Origin: CAVPHV01 sp963704825
GTDB lineage: Bacteria; Actinomycetota; Acidimicrobiia; Spongiisociales; UBA5794
Assembly: GCA_963704825.1 (NCBI GenBank)
Contig: CAVPHV010000023.1
Span: forward strand, 1 to 60,506
Direction of reading: 5' to 3'
Length of the DNA: 60,506 nt
Shown here: positions 1 to 8,860 of the stretch, in pieces
Position numbering within the stretch: position 1 is the stretch's first letter
Layout: each line of letters begins with the position of its first letter
Translations under genes and position numbers: made by a program
Notes under the pieces: model-generated
What the model saw: only the letters and a program-made list of their open reading frames with translations
Database searches by the model: none
Told to the model about the DNA's origin: nothing

Positions 1-246
1 AGGAAGGCCCTTGCACTGCAAGGGCTTCTCGGCGTTTCTGGAGTACCTCGCGGCGGCCCTCGTGAGGCTCCATACCGCGTCCGTAACGGGAGCCGACGAG
101 ATCGCACTGTTTCAGGACCATGTCTCACGGCGTCCATTGAGGCTAGGACGGGCAGTGACGACGGTCTGGGTGTCGATTATCGCGGCTACGTTCGGTGTCC
201 GATTTCGGCCGTGGCCCGCACGCATCAGTGATGCGATGAGCGGGCG

Positions 247-316
247 GGGGCCTCCCGCTCGTCGGTGACGCGGCATCATCCGGGTTGCTGCAATCCACCG
301 AGTGGAAGGAGGCCCC
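247..316 (+). promoter_or_regulatory. Long hairpin covering the transposase Shine-Dalgarno (IS110 leader)
   Basis: Bases 247-255 (GGGGCCTCC) and 308-316 (GGAGGCCCC) are perfect 9-bp inverted arms. Inside them CTCG/GGTG at about 257-266 can pair with CACCGAG near 292-298, extending the stem with small bulges. The right arm contains the GGAGG in front of the transposase ATG at 319, so folding would hide the ribosome site. IS110-group elements carry a structured non-coding end next to the recombinase gene, which in studied members is a bridge RNA. Whether this is a relic of one is inference. Confidence 0.45.
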
Positions 317-318
317 GG

Positions 319-713
319 ATGACAGCCTATGTCGGGATTGATCTGCATCGTCGCCGTTCCTTGGCGGTGTGCCTCGACGAGGAGGAGGAACGGTTGTGGT
401 GGCGGCGGTCCGAGAACTCGCCGTTGACAATGGCTGAGGTGATCGCGGAGGCGGGACCTGACCCGGAGGTGGTGTTAGAGGTCACCTGGGGCTGGTACTG
501 GGCAGCGGACGTGATTGCGGAAGCTGGGGGCCGGGTGCTTCTGGCGCATCCGCTGGGATCAAAGGGTTCGAGAACCGGCGGGTGAAGAACGACCTGGCCG
601 ACGCCACCATGCTGGCGAACCTGCTGCGCATGGGCCGGCTACCGGAGTCGTGGATCCCGCCCGCCTCGATCCGGGAGCTGCGGCGACGCACCCACCGCCA
701 GACACCGCAGTGA
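319..713 (+). pseudogene. IS110-family transposase, frameshifted and truncated
   Basis: The ATG at 319 opens an IS110-type RuvC-like (DEDD) N-terminus, with YVGIDLHRRRS at residues 3-13. The frame breaks near 556-564, where one base appears to be missing. In the restored frame the protein continues with GFENRRVKNDLADATMLAN and a typical RMGRLPESWIPP stretch, then ends at a TGA (711-713) after about 130 residues. Family members are about 350-420 aa, so the rest of the catalytic domain and the whole C-terminal domain are gone. It is an inactive relic. The structured leader directly upstream supports the family call. Confidence 0.85.
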
Positions 714-730
714 CTTCGATGCAGAAAGAC

Positions 731-770
731 GGCGAGGCCCGGCACGTCCCTGGTGGTGCTAGGCCTCGCC
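731..770 (-). terminator. Hairpin terminator of the secreted-protein gene
   Basis: GGCGAGGCC (731-739) and GGCCTCGCC (762-770) form a perfect 9-bp stem with additional inner pairing GCAC/GTGC. It lies about 30 bases beyond the stop of the minus-strand gene at 799-1251. No clear T-tract follows on the minus strand, so the terminator role rests on position and stem strength. Confidence 0.45.
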
Positions 771-798
771 GACTGTCGCTTGCTGGCGCCGGTCCTGC

Positions 799-1251
799 CT
801 ACTCGACGTGTGCGGTACCGGAAAGCGAGAACAGGTATCGGCCGTCGGGCAACACGTCCAGGAAGTCGATCGTGCCGTTGGCATGGATACCGTCCGCATC
901 ACCGGAACCCTTGGAGAAAGTGAACATGCCGGAGTCGTCGAGCCAGCGGATCTGCCCCCTGAGCGTAGAGACCTTGTCCTCCGTCACCAGGTAGACCCGC
1001 GCGATCTCGCGGACCTTCTCGCCCTTCTCCCAGAGCACCCGGTCCTCGTAGACCATCCATCCGCCCACGAACATCTCGGCGGCACCTTCGCCGTAGGTGA
1101 CGATGCACGCCGGCATATCCCACAGCGTGTCCTCGGGACCGCACGCCTTCTCGACGTAGAAGTCGTCGCGTGGCGTTGCGCTCAAACCGGTAGCCGCCAC
1201 TCCGACGAAGAGCGACACCAGAACCAAGATAATCACAACACGCCCTCTCAT
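799..1251 (-). CDS. Small secreted protein of unknown function
   Basis: A 150-residue protein. The ATG at 1251 has a strong Shine-Dalgarno (AAGGAGGTG) five to six bases upstream. Residues 1-25 are a typical signal peptide: MRGR, then a hydrophobic ILVLVSLFVGVA core and an Ala/Ser-rich cleavage region. The mature part begins near residue 26 and has two cysteines (KACG and PACIV) that could form a disulfide. Aromatic and acidic stretches such as GGWMVYEDRVLW suggest a small beta-rich domain. It is divergent from the SARP-type regulator at 1331, whose gene starts only about 80 bases away, so shared control is possible. I recognise no family. Confidence 0.7.
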   Translation of the reverse strand: MRGRVVIILVLVSLFVGVAATGLSATPRDDFYVEKACGPEDTLWDMPACIVTYGEGAAEMFVGGWMVYEDRVLWEKGEKVREIARVYLVTEDKVSTLRGQIRWLDDSGMFTFSKGSGDADGIHANGTIDFLDVLPDGRYLFSLSGTAHVE

Positions 1252-1330
1252 GGCGCACCTCCTTTCTTCCTCGCAACGTACACCCGCCACCTCAAGGTTT
1301 TCCAAAGAAGACCTCGTTGGTCGCGGTAAA

Positions 1331-4285
1331 ATGGAGTTGATGCGGTTCCAGGTGCTCGGACCGGTGTCGGTGGAGGGCGAGGAAGGTTCGCTCGCGCTGG
1401 GTGGCCCCCGCCAGCGGGCGGTGCTGGCGATGTTGTTGGTGCACGCCGACCGGGTGTTGCCGGCGGATCGGTTGATCGACGAGGTGTGGGGGGACGCAGC
1501 GTCGGAGGGGTCGCGCGACTCCCTGTACACCTACGTGTCGAATCTCCGGAAGGTGCTCGGCGCCGACCGGCTCGAGCGGGTGGGTGGCGGGTACCGCCTG
1601 CGCCTGAGGCCGGGGGAGCTCGATGCCGAGGCCTTTGCGGAGGAGGCCCACCACGGCCGCGAGTTGCTGGCCTCCGATCGGGTAGCGGCCGTCGGAGTTC
1701 TCGCCCAGGCGCTCGACCGCTGGAGGGGAGATGCCTATCAGGGCATTGATCTCCCGTCTGTATCCGCCGAGGCGGTTCGGCTCGAGGAGCTCAGATTCGG
1801 GGCGGTCGAGGACCGGCTGGAGGCGCTGCTCGATCTTGGTGCGCACGCGGCAGCGGTCGGTGAGCTCGGTGATTTGTGTGAACGGTATCCGCTGCGCGAG
1901 CGGTTGTGGAGGCTGCGGATGCTGGCGCTGTACCTGAATGACCGCCAGGCAGAGGCGCTGGCCGCCTATCGGCGGGTGCGAACGCTGTTGGCGGAGGACT
2001 TGGGAATCGAGCCATCTGCCGAGCTGCAACGGCTCGAGGAGCGGATCCTGCAGCAGGATCCGCTCCTGCGGCCCGTGGTCGAGACGCCTCATAACCTGCC
2101 CGCTCCTTTGACCAGCTTCGTGGGCCGGCGCCTGGAGCTGATCGAGATCCACGAGCTCCTCGGCGACGCCCGGCTGGTGACCCTGATCGGCGCTGCGGGT
2201 TCCGGCAAGACGCGTCTGGGTTTGAAGCTGGCCCGGGAAGCGCTGGACGCCTTCCCGGACGGTGTGTGGCTCGTCGACCTGGCGCCGCAGCGCCGGTCCG
2301 ATCTTGTCCCCAGTGCGGTGGCGGCGGTACTCGGTGTCAGGGAGAGCCCCGACCGGGCCATCACCGAAGGGCTGCAGGCCCACCTCCGCAGGCGTCGAGC
2401 GTTGCTGGTTCTCGACAACTGCGAGCACCTCGTCGAAGGGGTGGCCCGGCTGGCTCACGAATTGATGGAGAGCGGCGAGGGGGTTCGGATCCTGGCCACC
2501 AGCCGCGAGGTGCTGGGTGTGCCCGGCGAGGTCGTCTACGAAGTTGGTGGGTTGACCGTACCGGACGACGACGTGTTCGACCTGGAGGCCTTCGACGCGG
2601 TACGCCTCTTTGCCGAGCGGGCAAGGAACGCCCTGGTCGGGTTCCGGCTCACCGACCGGAACGCTCCTCTGGTGGCCCAGATCTGCCGGCGCCTGGACGG
2701 GCTGCCGCTCATGCTCGAGCTGGCCGCCGCCGGCCTGCGGACGATCGGCCTCGAACGGCTCTCGATGAATCTGGACGATCGCCTCCGATTCCTCACCAGC
2801 GGTCCGCGCACGGTTGCGTCGCGCCAGCAGACGCCCCGAGGCGCGATCGACTTGAGCTACGACCTGTTGACCAACGATGAACGGGAGGTCTTCAACCGGC
2901 TGTCGGTGTTCGCCGGATCCTTCACACTCGAGGCGGCCGAGTATGTGTGCGCCGACGACAAGCGCGAGCCTCGAGACGTGATGGCCATCGTGGCCCGCCT
3001 GGTGGACAAATCGCTGCTGACCGCCGTCGACGATGCATCCACCGGCTTTCGCTACCGGATGCTGGAGATCATCCGTCTCTACGGGCAAGACCGGCTGCGA
3101 GAGACGGGAGACGTTGGCGAGGCACAACGCCGGCATGCCGGTTTCTACCGGGATCTCCTGGTCGGCGCAGCCGATGAGATCCGCGACGGCCATAGCCGGT
3201 GGTTGGACCGGCTGGAGATCCATCACGACGACCTGCGGCGGGCGCTGAGCTGGGCGGACGAAACGAACGAGATCGAAATTGCCCTCGACCTGGCAGGAGC
3301 GCTCTTCGGCTTCTGGCTGATGCGCTGGCACCTGGCCGAAGCGCGGGAATGGTATGCGCGCCTTCGTCCCCTGGTCCGAAGCGGCAGGTCGATGGGGCGG
3401 GGCCGCGTCCTGGAAGGATACGGCGCATTTGCCTCCGAGGGAGAGGAGTCGGTGGCGGCATATGAGCAGGCCGCCACCGTCTACCGGAACCTGGGAGACG
3501 AGAAGTCGAGATGGAGAGTGCTGCAGAACCTGGGCTTTCGACTGGTCGAGCTCGGGGAGACCGAGCGGGCCCGCGAGATCTTCGAGGAATCTGTGTCGAC
3601 CATGCAGGCAGTCGGGAGTATGCACGGCTGCCCCCTGCAGACTCTCGCTCAACTCGTCTACGAGGAAGGCGAGGTCGACAAGGCCCGCCAGCTCTTCGAA
3701 GCGGGCGCGGAATTGGGCCTTCGGTACTCGAACGCGCCGTGTCAGAGCACCAACCTGCAGCGGATGGCAGCCCTGGAGCGATTCGAAGGCAACCGGGCCC
3801 GGGCCCGATCACTCCTGGACCAAGCGCTGGACCTGGCCCGTCGGCTCGGCATTCCTTCCGATGAGGGTGCGGTGATCGCCGAGATGGCGATGCTGGAGCG
3901 TGACGAGGGCAACCTCGAAGCAGCACGCCGACTGCTGGAGCAATCTCTGGCGAAGGCCCACGACGCCGGTGAACTGTTCGACGACGCCGAGTCCGTCGTC
4001 TGGTGGGCCCGGCGCCTGGCAAGTCTGGAGGCCCTGGACGGTTGCGCCGAGCGAGCGGTGCGCCTCTATGGGGGAGTCCACGCTCATGCCCGGGCAGGCT
4101 TCGACTCGTGGTACGACTTCGAGCGCTACACGTCGCAGCGCTACCTCGAGATGTGCCGGGCGGCGCTCGGCGCCGAGGCTTGTGCCCGCGCCTGGGAGGA
4201 GGGAGCCGTCATGAAGGTTGCGGAACTCCGGGACTGCATGGCCGAGCCGTCCCCCCTGAAGCCGGGAACGAGGAGGGGCGAGTGA
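1331..4285 (+). CDS. AfsR/SARP-type regulator with ATPase and TPR domains
   Basis: 984 residues. Residues 4-95 form an OmpR/SARP-type winged helix (FQVLGPVSV, then YTYVSNLRKVLG). About 100-255 is a bacterial transcriptional activator domain ending in AYRRVRTLLAEDLGIEPS. About 270-560 is an STAND/NB-ARC-type ATPase with Walker A GAAGSGKTRL near 286-293 and Walker B-like RALLVLDNCEHL. The rest is a TPR-like helical array. Such proteins act as ATP-dependent switches that bind direct repeats at target promoters. ATG 1331 is chosen because the winged helix begins at once; ATG 1340 is equally possible, and an ATG at 1250 adds only unrelated residues. It stands alone beside a divergent secreted-protein gene. 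Confidence 0.88.
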   Translation: MELMRFQVLGPVSVEGEEGSLALGGPRQRAVLAMLLVHADRVLPADRLIDEVWGDAASEGSRDSLYTYVSNLRKVLGADRLERVGGGYRLRLRPGELDAEAFAEEAHHGRELLASDRVAAVGVLAQALDRWRGDAYQGIDLPSVSAEAVRLEELRFGAVEDRLEALLDLGAHAAAVGELGDLCERYPLRERLWRLRMLALYLNDRQAEALAAYRRVRTLLAEDLGIEPSAELQRLEERILQQDPLLRPVVETPHNLPAPLTSFVGRRLELIEIHELLGDARLVTLIGAAGSGKTRLGLKLAREALDAFPDGVWLVDLAPQRRSDLVPSAVAAVLGVRESPDRAITEGLQAHLRRRRALLVLDNCEHLVEGVARLAHELMESGEGVRILATSREVLGVPGEVVYEVGGLTVPDDDVFDLEAFDAVRLFAERARNALVGFRLTDRNAPLVAQICRRLDGLPLMLELAAAGLRTIGLERLSMNLDDRLRFLTSGPRTVASRQQTPRGAIDLSYDLLTNDEREVFNRLSVFAGSFTLEAAEYVCADDKREPRDVMAIVARLVDKSLLTAVDDASTGFRYRMLEIIRLYGQDRLRETGDVGEAQRRHAGFYRDLLVGAADEIRDGHSRWLDRLEIHHDDLRRALSWADETNEIEIALDLAGALFGFWLMRWHLAEAREWYARLRPLVRSGRSMGRGRVLEGYGAFASEGEESVAAYEQAATVYRNLGDEKSRWRVLQNLGFRLVELGETERAREIFEESVSTMQAVGSMHGCPLQTLAQLVYEEGEVDKARQLFEAGAELGLRYSNAPCQSTNLQRMAALERFEGNRARARSLLDQALDLARRLGIPSDEGAVIAEMAMLERDEGNLEAARRLLEQSLAKAHDAGELFDDAESVVWWARRLASLEALDGCAERAVRLYGGVHAHARAGFDSWYDFERYTSQRYLEMCRAALGAEACARAWEEGAVMKVAELRDCMAEPSPLKPGTRRGE

Positions 4286-4749
4286 CTCGGCATGGCTTCA
4301 GGGAACGGGATGATCCGGTCACCGTGGAGCCAACCCACCGGCTCTGTCACCACCCGTAGGCGTCCCGTGACGTGGTGGAAATCGGGGTGGGTTTCTTCGA
4401 GTTGAGAGGTCACCGTTGTGACTCCTGGCGAGTTCATCCACGAGCTCGTAGATGAGACCACACGATGGCCCACCGTGATGATGCCGCAACCTACGCACCA
4501 TCCGTCTGTAGCCGCGGATCGACAGCATCGTGACCCCCGCACAGTTCGATCACGTTCTCGACACTGTCCTCACCGGACTCGCGCGGCAGCTGCGCAATGC
4601 GACATTCAGATCAAATCACCTGCCACGTTGGCTGGCAACGTGGCACACGGCGAGCACCCTCGAGATGCCGATAGGCGCTGGTCCGGCGATGGAGGGTTGG
4701 TAGGTCAAAGAACCCAGGTTCGAGAGGGATTCGGCCTCGTGCAGACAAG
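4286..4749. other. Gene-poor stretch, probably decayed mobile DNA
   Basis: No intact gene is visible. On the minus strand around 4440-4515 a frame reads GWCVGCGIITVGHR, which resembles the zinc-binding start of ISL3-type transposases, but the reading breaks at once and the match is too short to rely on. The decayed IS3 transposase follows. Confidence 0.3.
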
Positions 4750-4889
4750 GTGGTGATCCCCCCAGCAAGAGAGGTGCTTGCTGACCTCAGGGAACAGCTG
4801 CGTGACTCGTGCAGCCGCGCCTCGCCGACCTCCCCCCGCAGCAATGTTCAAGGCACCCTGGTACATGCGCGTTTCCGGAACGGCGCGGG

Positions 4890-5354
4890 CCTACTTGGGT
4901 CGCTGCGAACCGGCCTCGCTTCCGACGCGTTGGAGCAGGCGATCTGGGAGCGGAATCGGGCCGGGATGCCCCCCGACGGGTTGATCCGCACTCGGACCGT
5001 GGAGTGCAACTCAGGTTCAAGGGGTCGTCGCAACACTGCCTTGTGGGGGAGATCGTAGAAGCTCGTCGCGGACGGCGTCGTAGCCTCAGTCGGATCCCGC
5101 GGAGACTCGTTCGATAATGCTGTGGCCGAAACGATCATCGGGCGCACAAGACCGAGCTGGTACGGGACCCAGGGTCATGGAAGGGACTCGACGACCTCGA
5201 GTTGGCCACCCTGGAATGGGTCGACTGGTTCAGCCATCGATGCCTTTTCCACGAACTGGGCCGAATCCCACCAGCCGAGTTCGAAGAGAACCACTACCTG
5301 CAAGCCGAGTCAAACCAAGACGTCGGGACCCAAGGCACCCCAGAGCCTGTGTGA
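4890..5354 (+). pseudogene. IS3-family transposase (orfB) relic
   Basis: Pieces of an IS3-group DDE transposase can be read in order across several frames: TGLASDALEQAIWERNRAG, then after a shift HSDRGVQL, then VGSRGDSFDNAVAETIIG, then after another shift GLDDLELATLEWVDWFSHR and GRIPPAEFEENHYLQAE, ending at TGA 5352-5354. HSDRGVQ and the DNA(L)AE motif carry conserved rve-domain features. At least three frameshifts and the loss of the N-terminal half make it inactive. No terminal inverted repeats were recognised. Confidence 0.8.
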
Positions 5355-5460
5355 AACCCGGGGAGGTTGGGTCCTTGATGCTCGACGCCGCGTAGCTGGC
5401 TCATCTTCGTGTTCCTACTGTCGGGGGCACCTGTACGACGGACCGTGGTGAGCGTATGGT

Positions 5461-5820
5461 TTGAGGGTGGAGGTTGAGTATCCGGGGTTTGGTGTCATCG
5501 TGATCGACGACACCCCGTACGAACACGACGTGGTGGTGGAAGCGGGCCAGGTCCACCGCCGCAGGAAGGCACCATCGAAGGCGTACCGAGGCCGATATGG
5601 CCATACTCCGCTGTCGCTCGATGAGGACATTCCCTGGTCGTCACCGCGTTTGGTCGTGGGGACTGGAGCGAGCGGGCAACTACCGATCATGCCTGAGGTC
5701 TGGGAGGAGGCCGCGCTTCGAGGGGTGGAGTTGACCGCCGTCCCCACTGCCGACGCGTGCAGGCTGCTCGAGCCTGTCGACCGGAGTGATGTGTACGCGA
5801 TCTTGCACGTCACCTGCTGA
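5461..5820 (+). CDS. Mth938-like (NDUFAF3/DUF498) domain protein
   Basis: 119 residues from a TTG at 5461; a GTG at 5467 is the alternative, and the ATG just upstream (5454-5456) runs straight into a stop. The protein matches the small Mth938/DUF498 fold in order: an early beta strand with PGFGVIVIDDTPY, YEHDVVV, then the conserved LVVGTGASGQLPIM segment and a C-terminal ATADACRLLE-type helix. The length equals that of the family. Bacterial members have no settled biochemical role; the eukaryotic relative NDUFAF3 helps assemble complex I. It is isolated between an IS3 relic and a recombinase relic. Confidence 0.8.
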   Translation: MRVEVEYPGFGVIVIDDTPYEHDVVVEAGQVHRRRKAPSKAYRGRYGHTPLSLDEDIPWSSPRLVVGTGASGQLPIMPEVWEEAALRGVELTAVPTADACRLLEPVDRSDVYAILHVTC

Positions 5821-5843
5821 GCGGCCACGGACGGGACCCGACG

Positions 5844-5966
5844 TCAGCGTGAGGTGCGGAGGGAGTCGACGGTGGTTTCTTCGAGGTCCCGCGCCCAGTG
5901 AATGTACCGCTGCGACGTTTCCAGTTGCGCATGCCCGAGTGAGGCTTGGATCACGGCCTGTTCCAC
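5844..5966 (-). pseudogene. Tyrosine recombinase, C-terminal remnant
   Basis: On the minus strand, 40 codons read VEQAVIQASLGHAQLETSQR, then YIHWARDLEETTVDSLRTSR, and stop at 5844-5846. LGHAQ..TSQRYIHW is the last catalytic block of phage-type integrases, with the LGH box and the nucleophilic tyrosine. The upstream boxes (R and HxxR) are absent, so only the tail remains. The frame stays open for a few more codons upstream without integrase features. With the IS relics it marks this area as a former integration site. Confidence 0.7.
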
Positions 5967-6071
5967 CCTTTGGCTATCGGGAGACAGTTTTGGCAGTCGT
6001 CGCTGCATCCGCCGAAGTGAACGTTGATCGGCGCTCGTCTCTTCGGTTCGTTGGAGCGGACCGAGCTATGG

Positions 6072-6338
6072 CTACTCCTGAGACTCCCAAGCAGCCTCCG
6101 CCTCGCGCTCCATGACTTCGAGCCGCTCGTAGTAGTCGGGGAACTCACGCAAATGAGCCAGGGCGATCTTCGCCGTGATCACCGGGTCGTCCCCAGTCAC
6201 ATCCAGATCGGGAAACCGCGTCCCATGCTCGGCCTCGACATTCATTCCCGTTGCAACATCCTCGATGGTGTATCTCTCGTTTGAGATGTCGATGCCTGCA
6301 AGTTCGAGGGCTTTGGTTGCATCGTTGCTTGTGAACAT
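6072..6338 (-). CDS. DUF5661-family small protein
   Basis: 88 residues. The ATG at 6338 has GAAGGAGT seven bases upstream. The sequence follows the DUF5661 pattern: an N-terminal EF-like ALELAGIDIS..YTIEDVATGMNVEAEHG, then DVTGDDPVITAKIALAHL and EFPDYYERLEVMEREAE. The family is found next to or inside many mobile regions and has no established activity. There are no membrane segments, so it is presumably cytoplasmic. It sits alone between the recombinase tail and gadB, transcribed away from gadB. Confidence 0.8.
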   Translation of the reverse strand: MFTSNDATKALELAGIDISNERYTIEDVATGMNVEAEHGTRFPDLDVTGDDPVITAKIALAHLREFPDYYERLEVMEREAEAAWESQE

Positions 6339-6631
6339 CAACGTACTCCTTCTCTGTGGGCCAGAAGCAATCCGGCGCATCAAGACCCATCGTCTCACGT
6401 GCGATGCTCAAGGTCGATAAAGGCATCCGCACATTCCTCACTTCCGGTGCGGCCACCAGCTTGCCGGTCTTCGGTGAATGCCTCGAGACGCCGACCTGCG
6501 GCGCCCCCACATCGGACGATCCTCCACTGCGATTCATCCGACAGGGGTGATGTGACCCTGAGCATGGTCAGTGCTACCTTCAGCATCGATCAACCTTCAC
6601 TTCGATCTTCCCGATCCGAGGAGTCTTTGAC

Positions 6632-8005
6632 ATGGTCCACAAGCACGTTTCGAATGATGAGGCGCTCGATCCGGCTTATGCGGGTCGTTTCGCGCTAGCG
6701 CCGATTCCGAAGAATCGAATGCCCGACAACGAGTCGTTGCCTGGCGCGGTATATCGGATGATCCACGACGAGTTGCTGCTCGATGGCAGCTCGCGGCTGA
6801 ACATGGCGACCTTTGTGACGACGTGGATGGAACCAGAGGCCGAGAAGTTGATGGCCGAGACGTTCGACAAGAACATGATCGACAAGGACGAGTACCCGCA
6901 GACCGCGGAGATCGAACGACGCTGCGTCAACATCGTGGCCGATCTGTTCCATGCGCCGACCGACGGCGACGCGATCGGTGTCTCGACGATCGGCTCGAGC
7001 GAAGCCGTCATGCTCGGTGGCCTCGCAATGAAGTGGAAGTGGCGGCAACAGCGCGAGGCCGCCGGACTGCCCACCGACAAGCCGAACATGGTGATGGGTT
7101 CAAACGTCCAGGTCGTGTGGGAGAAGTTCTGTCGGTACTGGGACGTCCAGCCCCGCTACGTGTCGGTCACCCCGGACCGTTTCACCGTCGCCCCCGACGA
7201 CGTGATGGAGAAGGTCGACGAGAACACGATCGGCGTGATCCCGATCCTCGGCACCACATACACCGGAGAGTTCGAGCCGATCGGCGAGATCCACGATCGC
7301 GTCGTCGCCTACAACACCGAGCACGGCACCGACATCCCGATCCACGTCGACGCGGCGTCGGGCGGATTCGTAGCCCCCTTCCTGCACCCCGATCTCGAAT
7401 GGGACTTCCGACTCCCGCAGGTCAAGTCGATCAACGTGTCAGGGCACAAGTACGGGCTGACGTACCCCGGTATCGGCTTCGTCGTGTGGCGGTCGGCCGA
7501 GGAGCTGCCCGAGGACCTCATCTTCCACGTGAACTATCTCGGCGGCGACATGCCGACATTCACCCTCAACTTCTCACGTCCGGGCAACCAGATCGTCGGG
7601 CAGTACTACAACTTCGTGCGCCTCGGTCGCGACGGCTACCGCCGCATCATGGAGTCACTGCGCGACACCGCGATGCACATGTCGTCCAGAATCGCCGAGA
7701 TGGGGCCTTTCGACGTGGTCAGCGACGGCTCCGCGATCCCCGTGCTCTCGTTCAAGGTCAAAGACCCCTCGAAATTCACGGTGTTCCACGTGTCCGACCT
7801 GATGCGCAGCGGTGGCTGGCAGGTGCCGGCGTACACGATGCCCGCTGACGCCGAGGAGGTCGCCGTCATGCGGATCGTGGTCCGCGAAGGCTTCGGCATG
7901 GACCTCGCCGACATGCTCCTCGCAGAGCTTGCGAAAGCGGCTGCTCACCTCGTGGCGTTCCCGCCAGCGCAACCGGCCCCGGCCCCCGGCTTCAGCCATA
8001 CGTGA
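6632..8005 (+). CDS. gadB: Glutamate decarboxylase
   Basis: 457 residues, the usual length for PLP-dependent glutamate decarboxylases (EC 4.1.1.15), which convert glutamate to GABA and CO2 while consuming a proton. Visible features are the N-terminal LNMATFVTTWMEPEA block, GVSTIGSSEAVMLGGLAMK, HVDAASGGFVAPF and the PLP lysine in INVSGHKYGLTYPG (Lys273). The ATG at 6632 has GAGGAG about nine bases upstream. The gene is followed 25 bases later by a six-helix membrane protein, possibly co-transcribed. No glutamate/GABA antiporter (GadC) is present in the window, so a role in acid resistance cannot be assumed. Confidence 0.95.
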   Translation: MVHKHVSNDEALDPAYAGRFALAPIPKNRMPDNESLPGAVYRMIHDELLLDGSSRLNMATFVTTWMEPEAEKLMAETFDKNMIDKDEYPQTAEIERRCVNIVADLFHAPTDGDAIGVSTIGSSEAVMLGGLAMKWKWRQQREAAGLPTDKPNMVMGSNVQVVWEKFCRYWDVQPRYVSVTPDRFTVAPDDVMEKVDENTIGVIPILGTTYTGEFEPIGEIHDRVVAYNTEHGTDIPIHVDAASGGFVAPFLHPDLEWDFRLPQVKSINVSGHKYGLTYPGIGFVVWRSAEELPEDLIFHVNYLGGDMPTFTLNFSRPGNQIVGQYYNFVRLGRDGYRRIMESLRDTAMHMSSRIAEMGPFDVVSDGSAIPVLSFKVKDPSKFTVFHVSDLMRSGGWQVPAYTMPADAEEVAVMRIVVREGFGMDLADMLLAELAKAAAHLVAFPPAQPAPAPGFSHT

Positions 8006-8030
8006 CGCCCTCGCAACGGGCGAGTCGCTG

Positions 8031-8717
8031 ATGCGCTGGCGACGACAAATCAGCTGGAACCCCCACGATCTCGGCTGGCGCATCGCCGCACTGTTCATCG
8101 TCGGATCGTTCCTCTTCGCGCTCGGCTCGTTCCCGCCGTACTCCCAACTCGTCGACGGGCGGATCGTCGGCATCACATTCGTGATCGGGTCGTTGTTCTT
8201 CACGACAGCCGGGTACAGCGCGTTCGTGCAGGTGATCAACGACGGCGGCAAGGCCGGCGCGCCGGCCAAGCGCTGGGCGTGGTCACCGCGCACGAAGTTG
8301 TGGTGGGCGGCGTTCATCCAACTGATCGGCACGTTGCTGTTCAACGTCAACACGATCTTGGCGATGGTGCAGACGTTCACGGTCGAAGAGACCAACCGTC
8401 TCGTGTGGGCGCCCGACTTCTTCGGTTGCATCGCGTTCCTCGTCGCCAGCCACCTGTACTGGACCAGCACCTGTGGCAAGCTCTGGTGTACCAACACCGA
8501 CGACCCGGACTGGTGGAGTTCACTGCTCAACTACGCCGGATCGACTGCGTTCATGGCCTCTGCACTTGCCGCGTTCACCCTCAAGACCACCGGGGAGGCG
8601 ATCAACATCACCATCGTCAACACCGGCACCTTCATCGGAGCCGTCTGTTTCTTTGTCGGCGCCGACCTGCTGTTGCCACCGGCCCCCGAGAGGCGACGAC
8701 TTGGGCGGAAGGAGTGA
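8031..8717 (+). CDS. Integral membrane protein, YrhK-like, unknown function
   Basis: 228 residues with about six hydrophobic segments (for example IAALFIVGSFLFALGSF and GITFVIGSLFFTTAGYSAFVQV) and short polar loops. The pattern resembles YrhK-type membrane proteins, but I am not certain of the family. A Cys pair in TSTCGKLWCTNT lies in a central loop. The start at ATG 8031 is the first in the frame after gadB; the Shine-Dalgarno is weak. It directly follows gadB on the same strand, which suggests linkage to GABA or pH physiology, but nothing in the sequence shows transport of those substrates. Confidence 0.7.
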   Translation: MRWRRQISWNPHDLGWRIAALFIVGSFLFALGSFPPYSQLVDGRIVGITFVIGSLFFTTAGYSAFVQVINDGGKAGAPAKRWAWSPRTKLWWAAFIQLIGTLLFNVNTILAMVQTFTVEETNRLVWAPDFFGCIAFLVASHLYWTSTCGKLWCTNTDDPDWWSSLLNYAGSTAFMASALAAFTLKTTGEAINITIVNTGTFIGAVCFFVGADLLLPPAPERRRLGRKE

Positions 8718-8742
8718 GCAGCGGGACACGCCGTCGATCGAT

Positions 8743-8856
8743 GTGAGCCTCCGGCAGCGGATTCGACATCGATTCGACAACGTGCTCGCACGGGGCACAG
8801 GGGCCGCACTCGTCTGGCTCGGCGCCGTCACGCTCGCCGCCGTGTTGGCTGTAGGA
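8743..8856 (+). pseudogene. CASTOR/POLLUX-like ion channel, N-terminal fragment
   Basis: From the GTG at 8743 the frame reads SLRQRIRHRFDNVLARGTGA followed by LVWLGAVTLAAVLAVG. This is the start of bacterial CASTOR/POLLUX-type putative ion channels: a basic amphipathic helix, then the first membrane helix. After about 38 residues the similarity ends and the sequence runs into DUF4386-type coding in another frame. The full protein would be about 600 residues, so this is a stub left by deletion or recombination. Confidence 0.55.
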
Positions 8857-8860
8857 CAAG

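Noticed and set aside
4..27. Palindrome around GCCCTTGCA/TGCAAGGGC at the left edge
   Set aside because: It is symmetric but has almost no loop, lies at the window edge and matches no attachment site or terminator I can name.
1292..3652. A 786-codon minus-strand frame across the SARP regulator gene
   Set aside because: The plus strand encodes clear SARP, ATPase and TPR domains in the same place; the antisense product has no recognisable domain.
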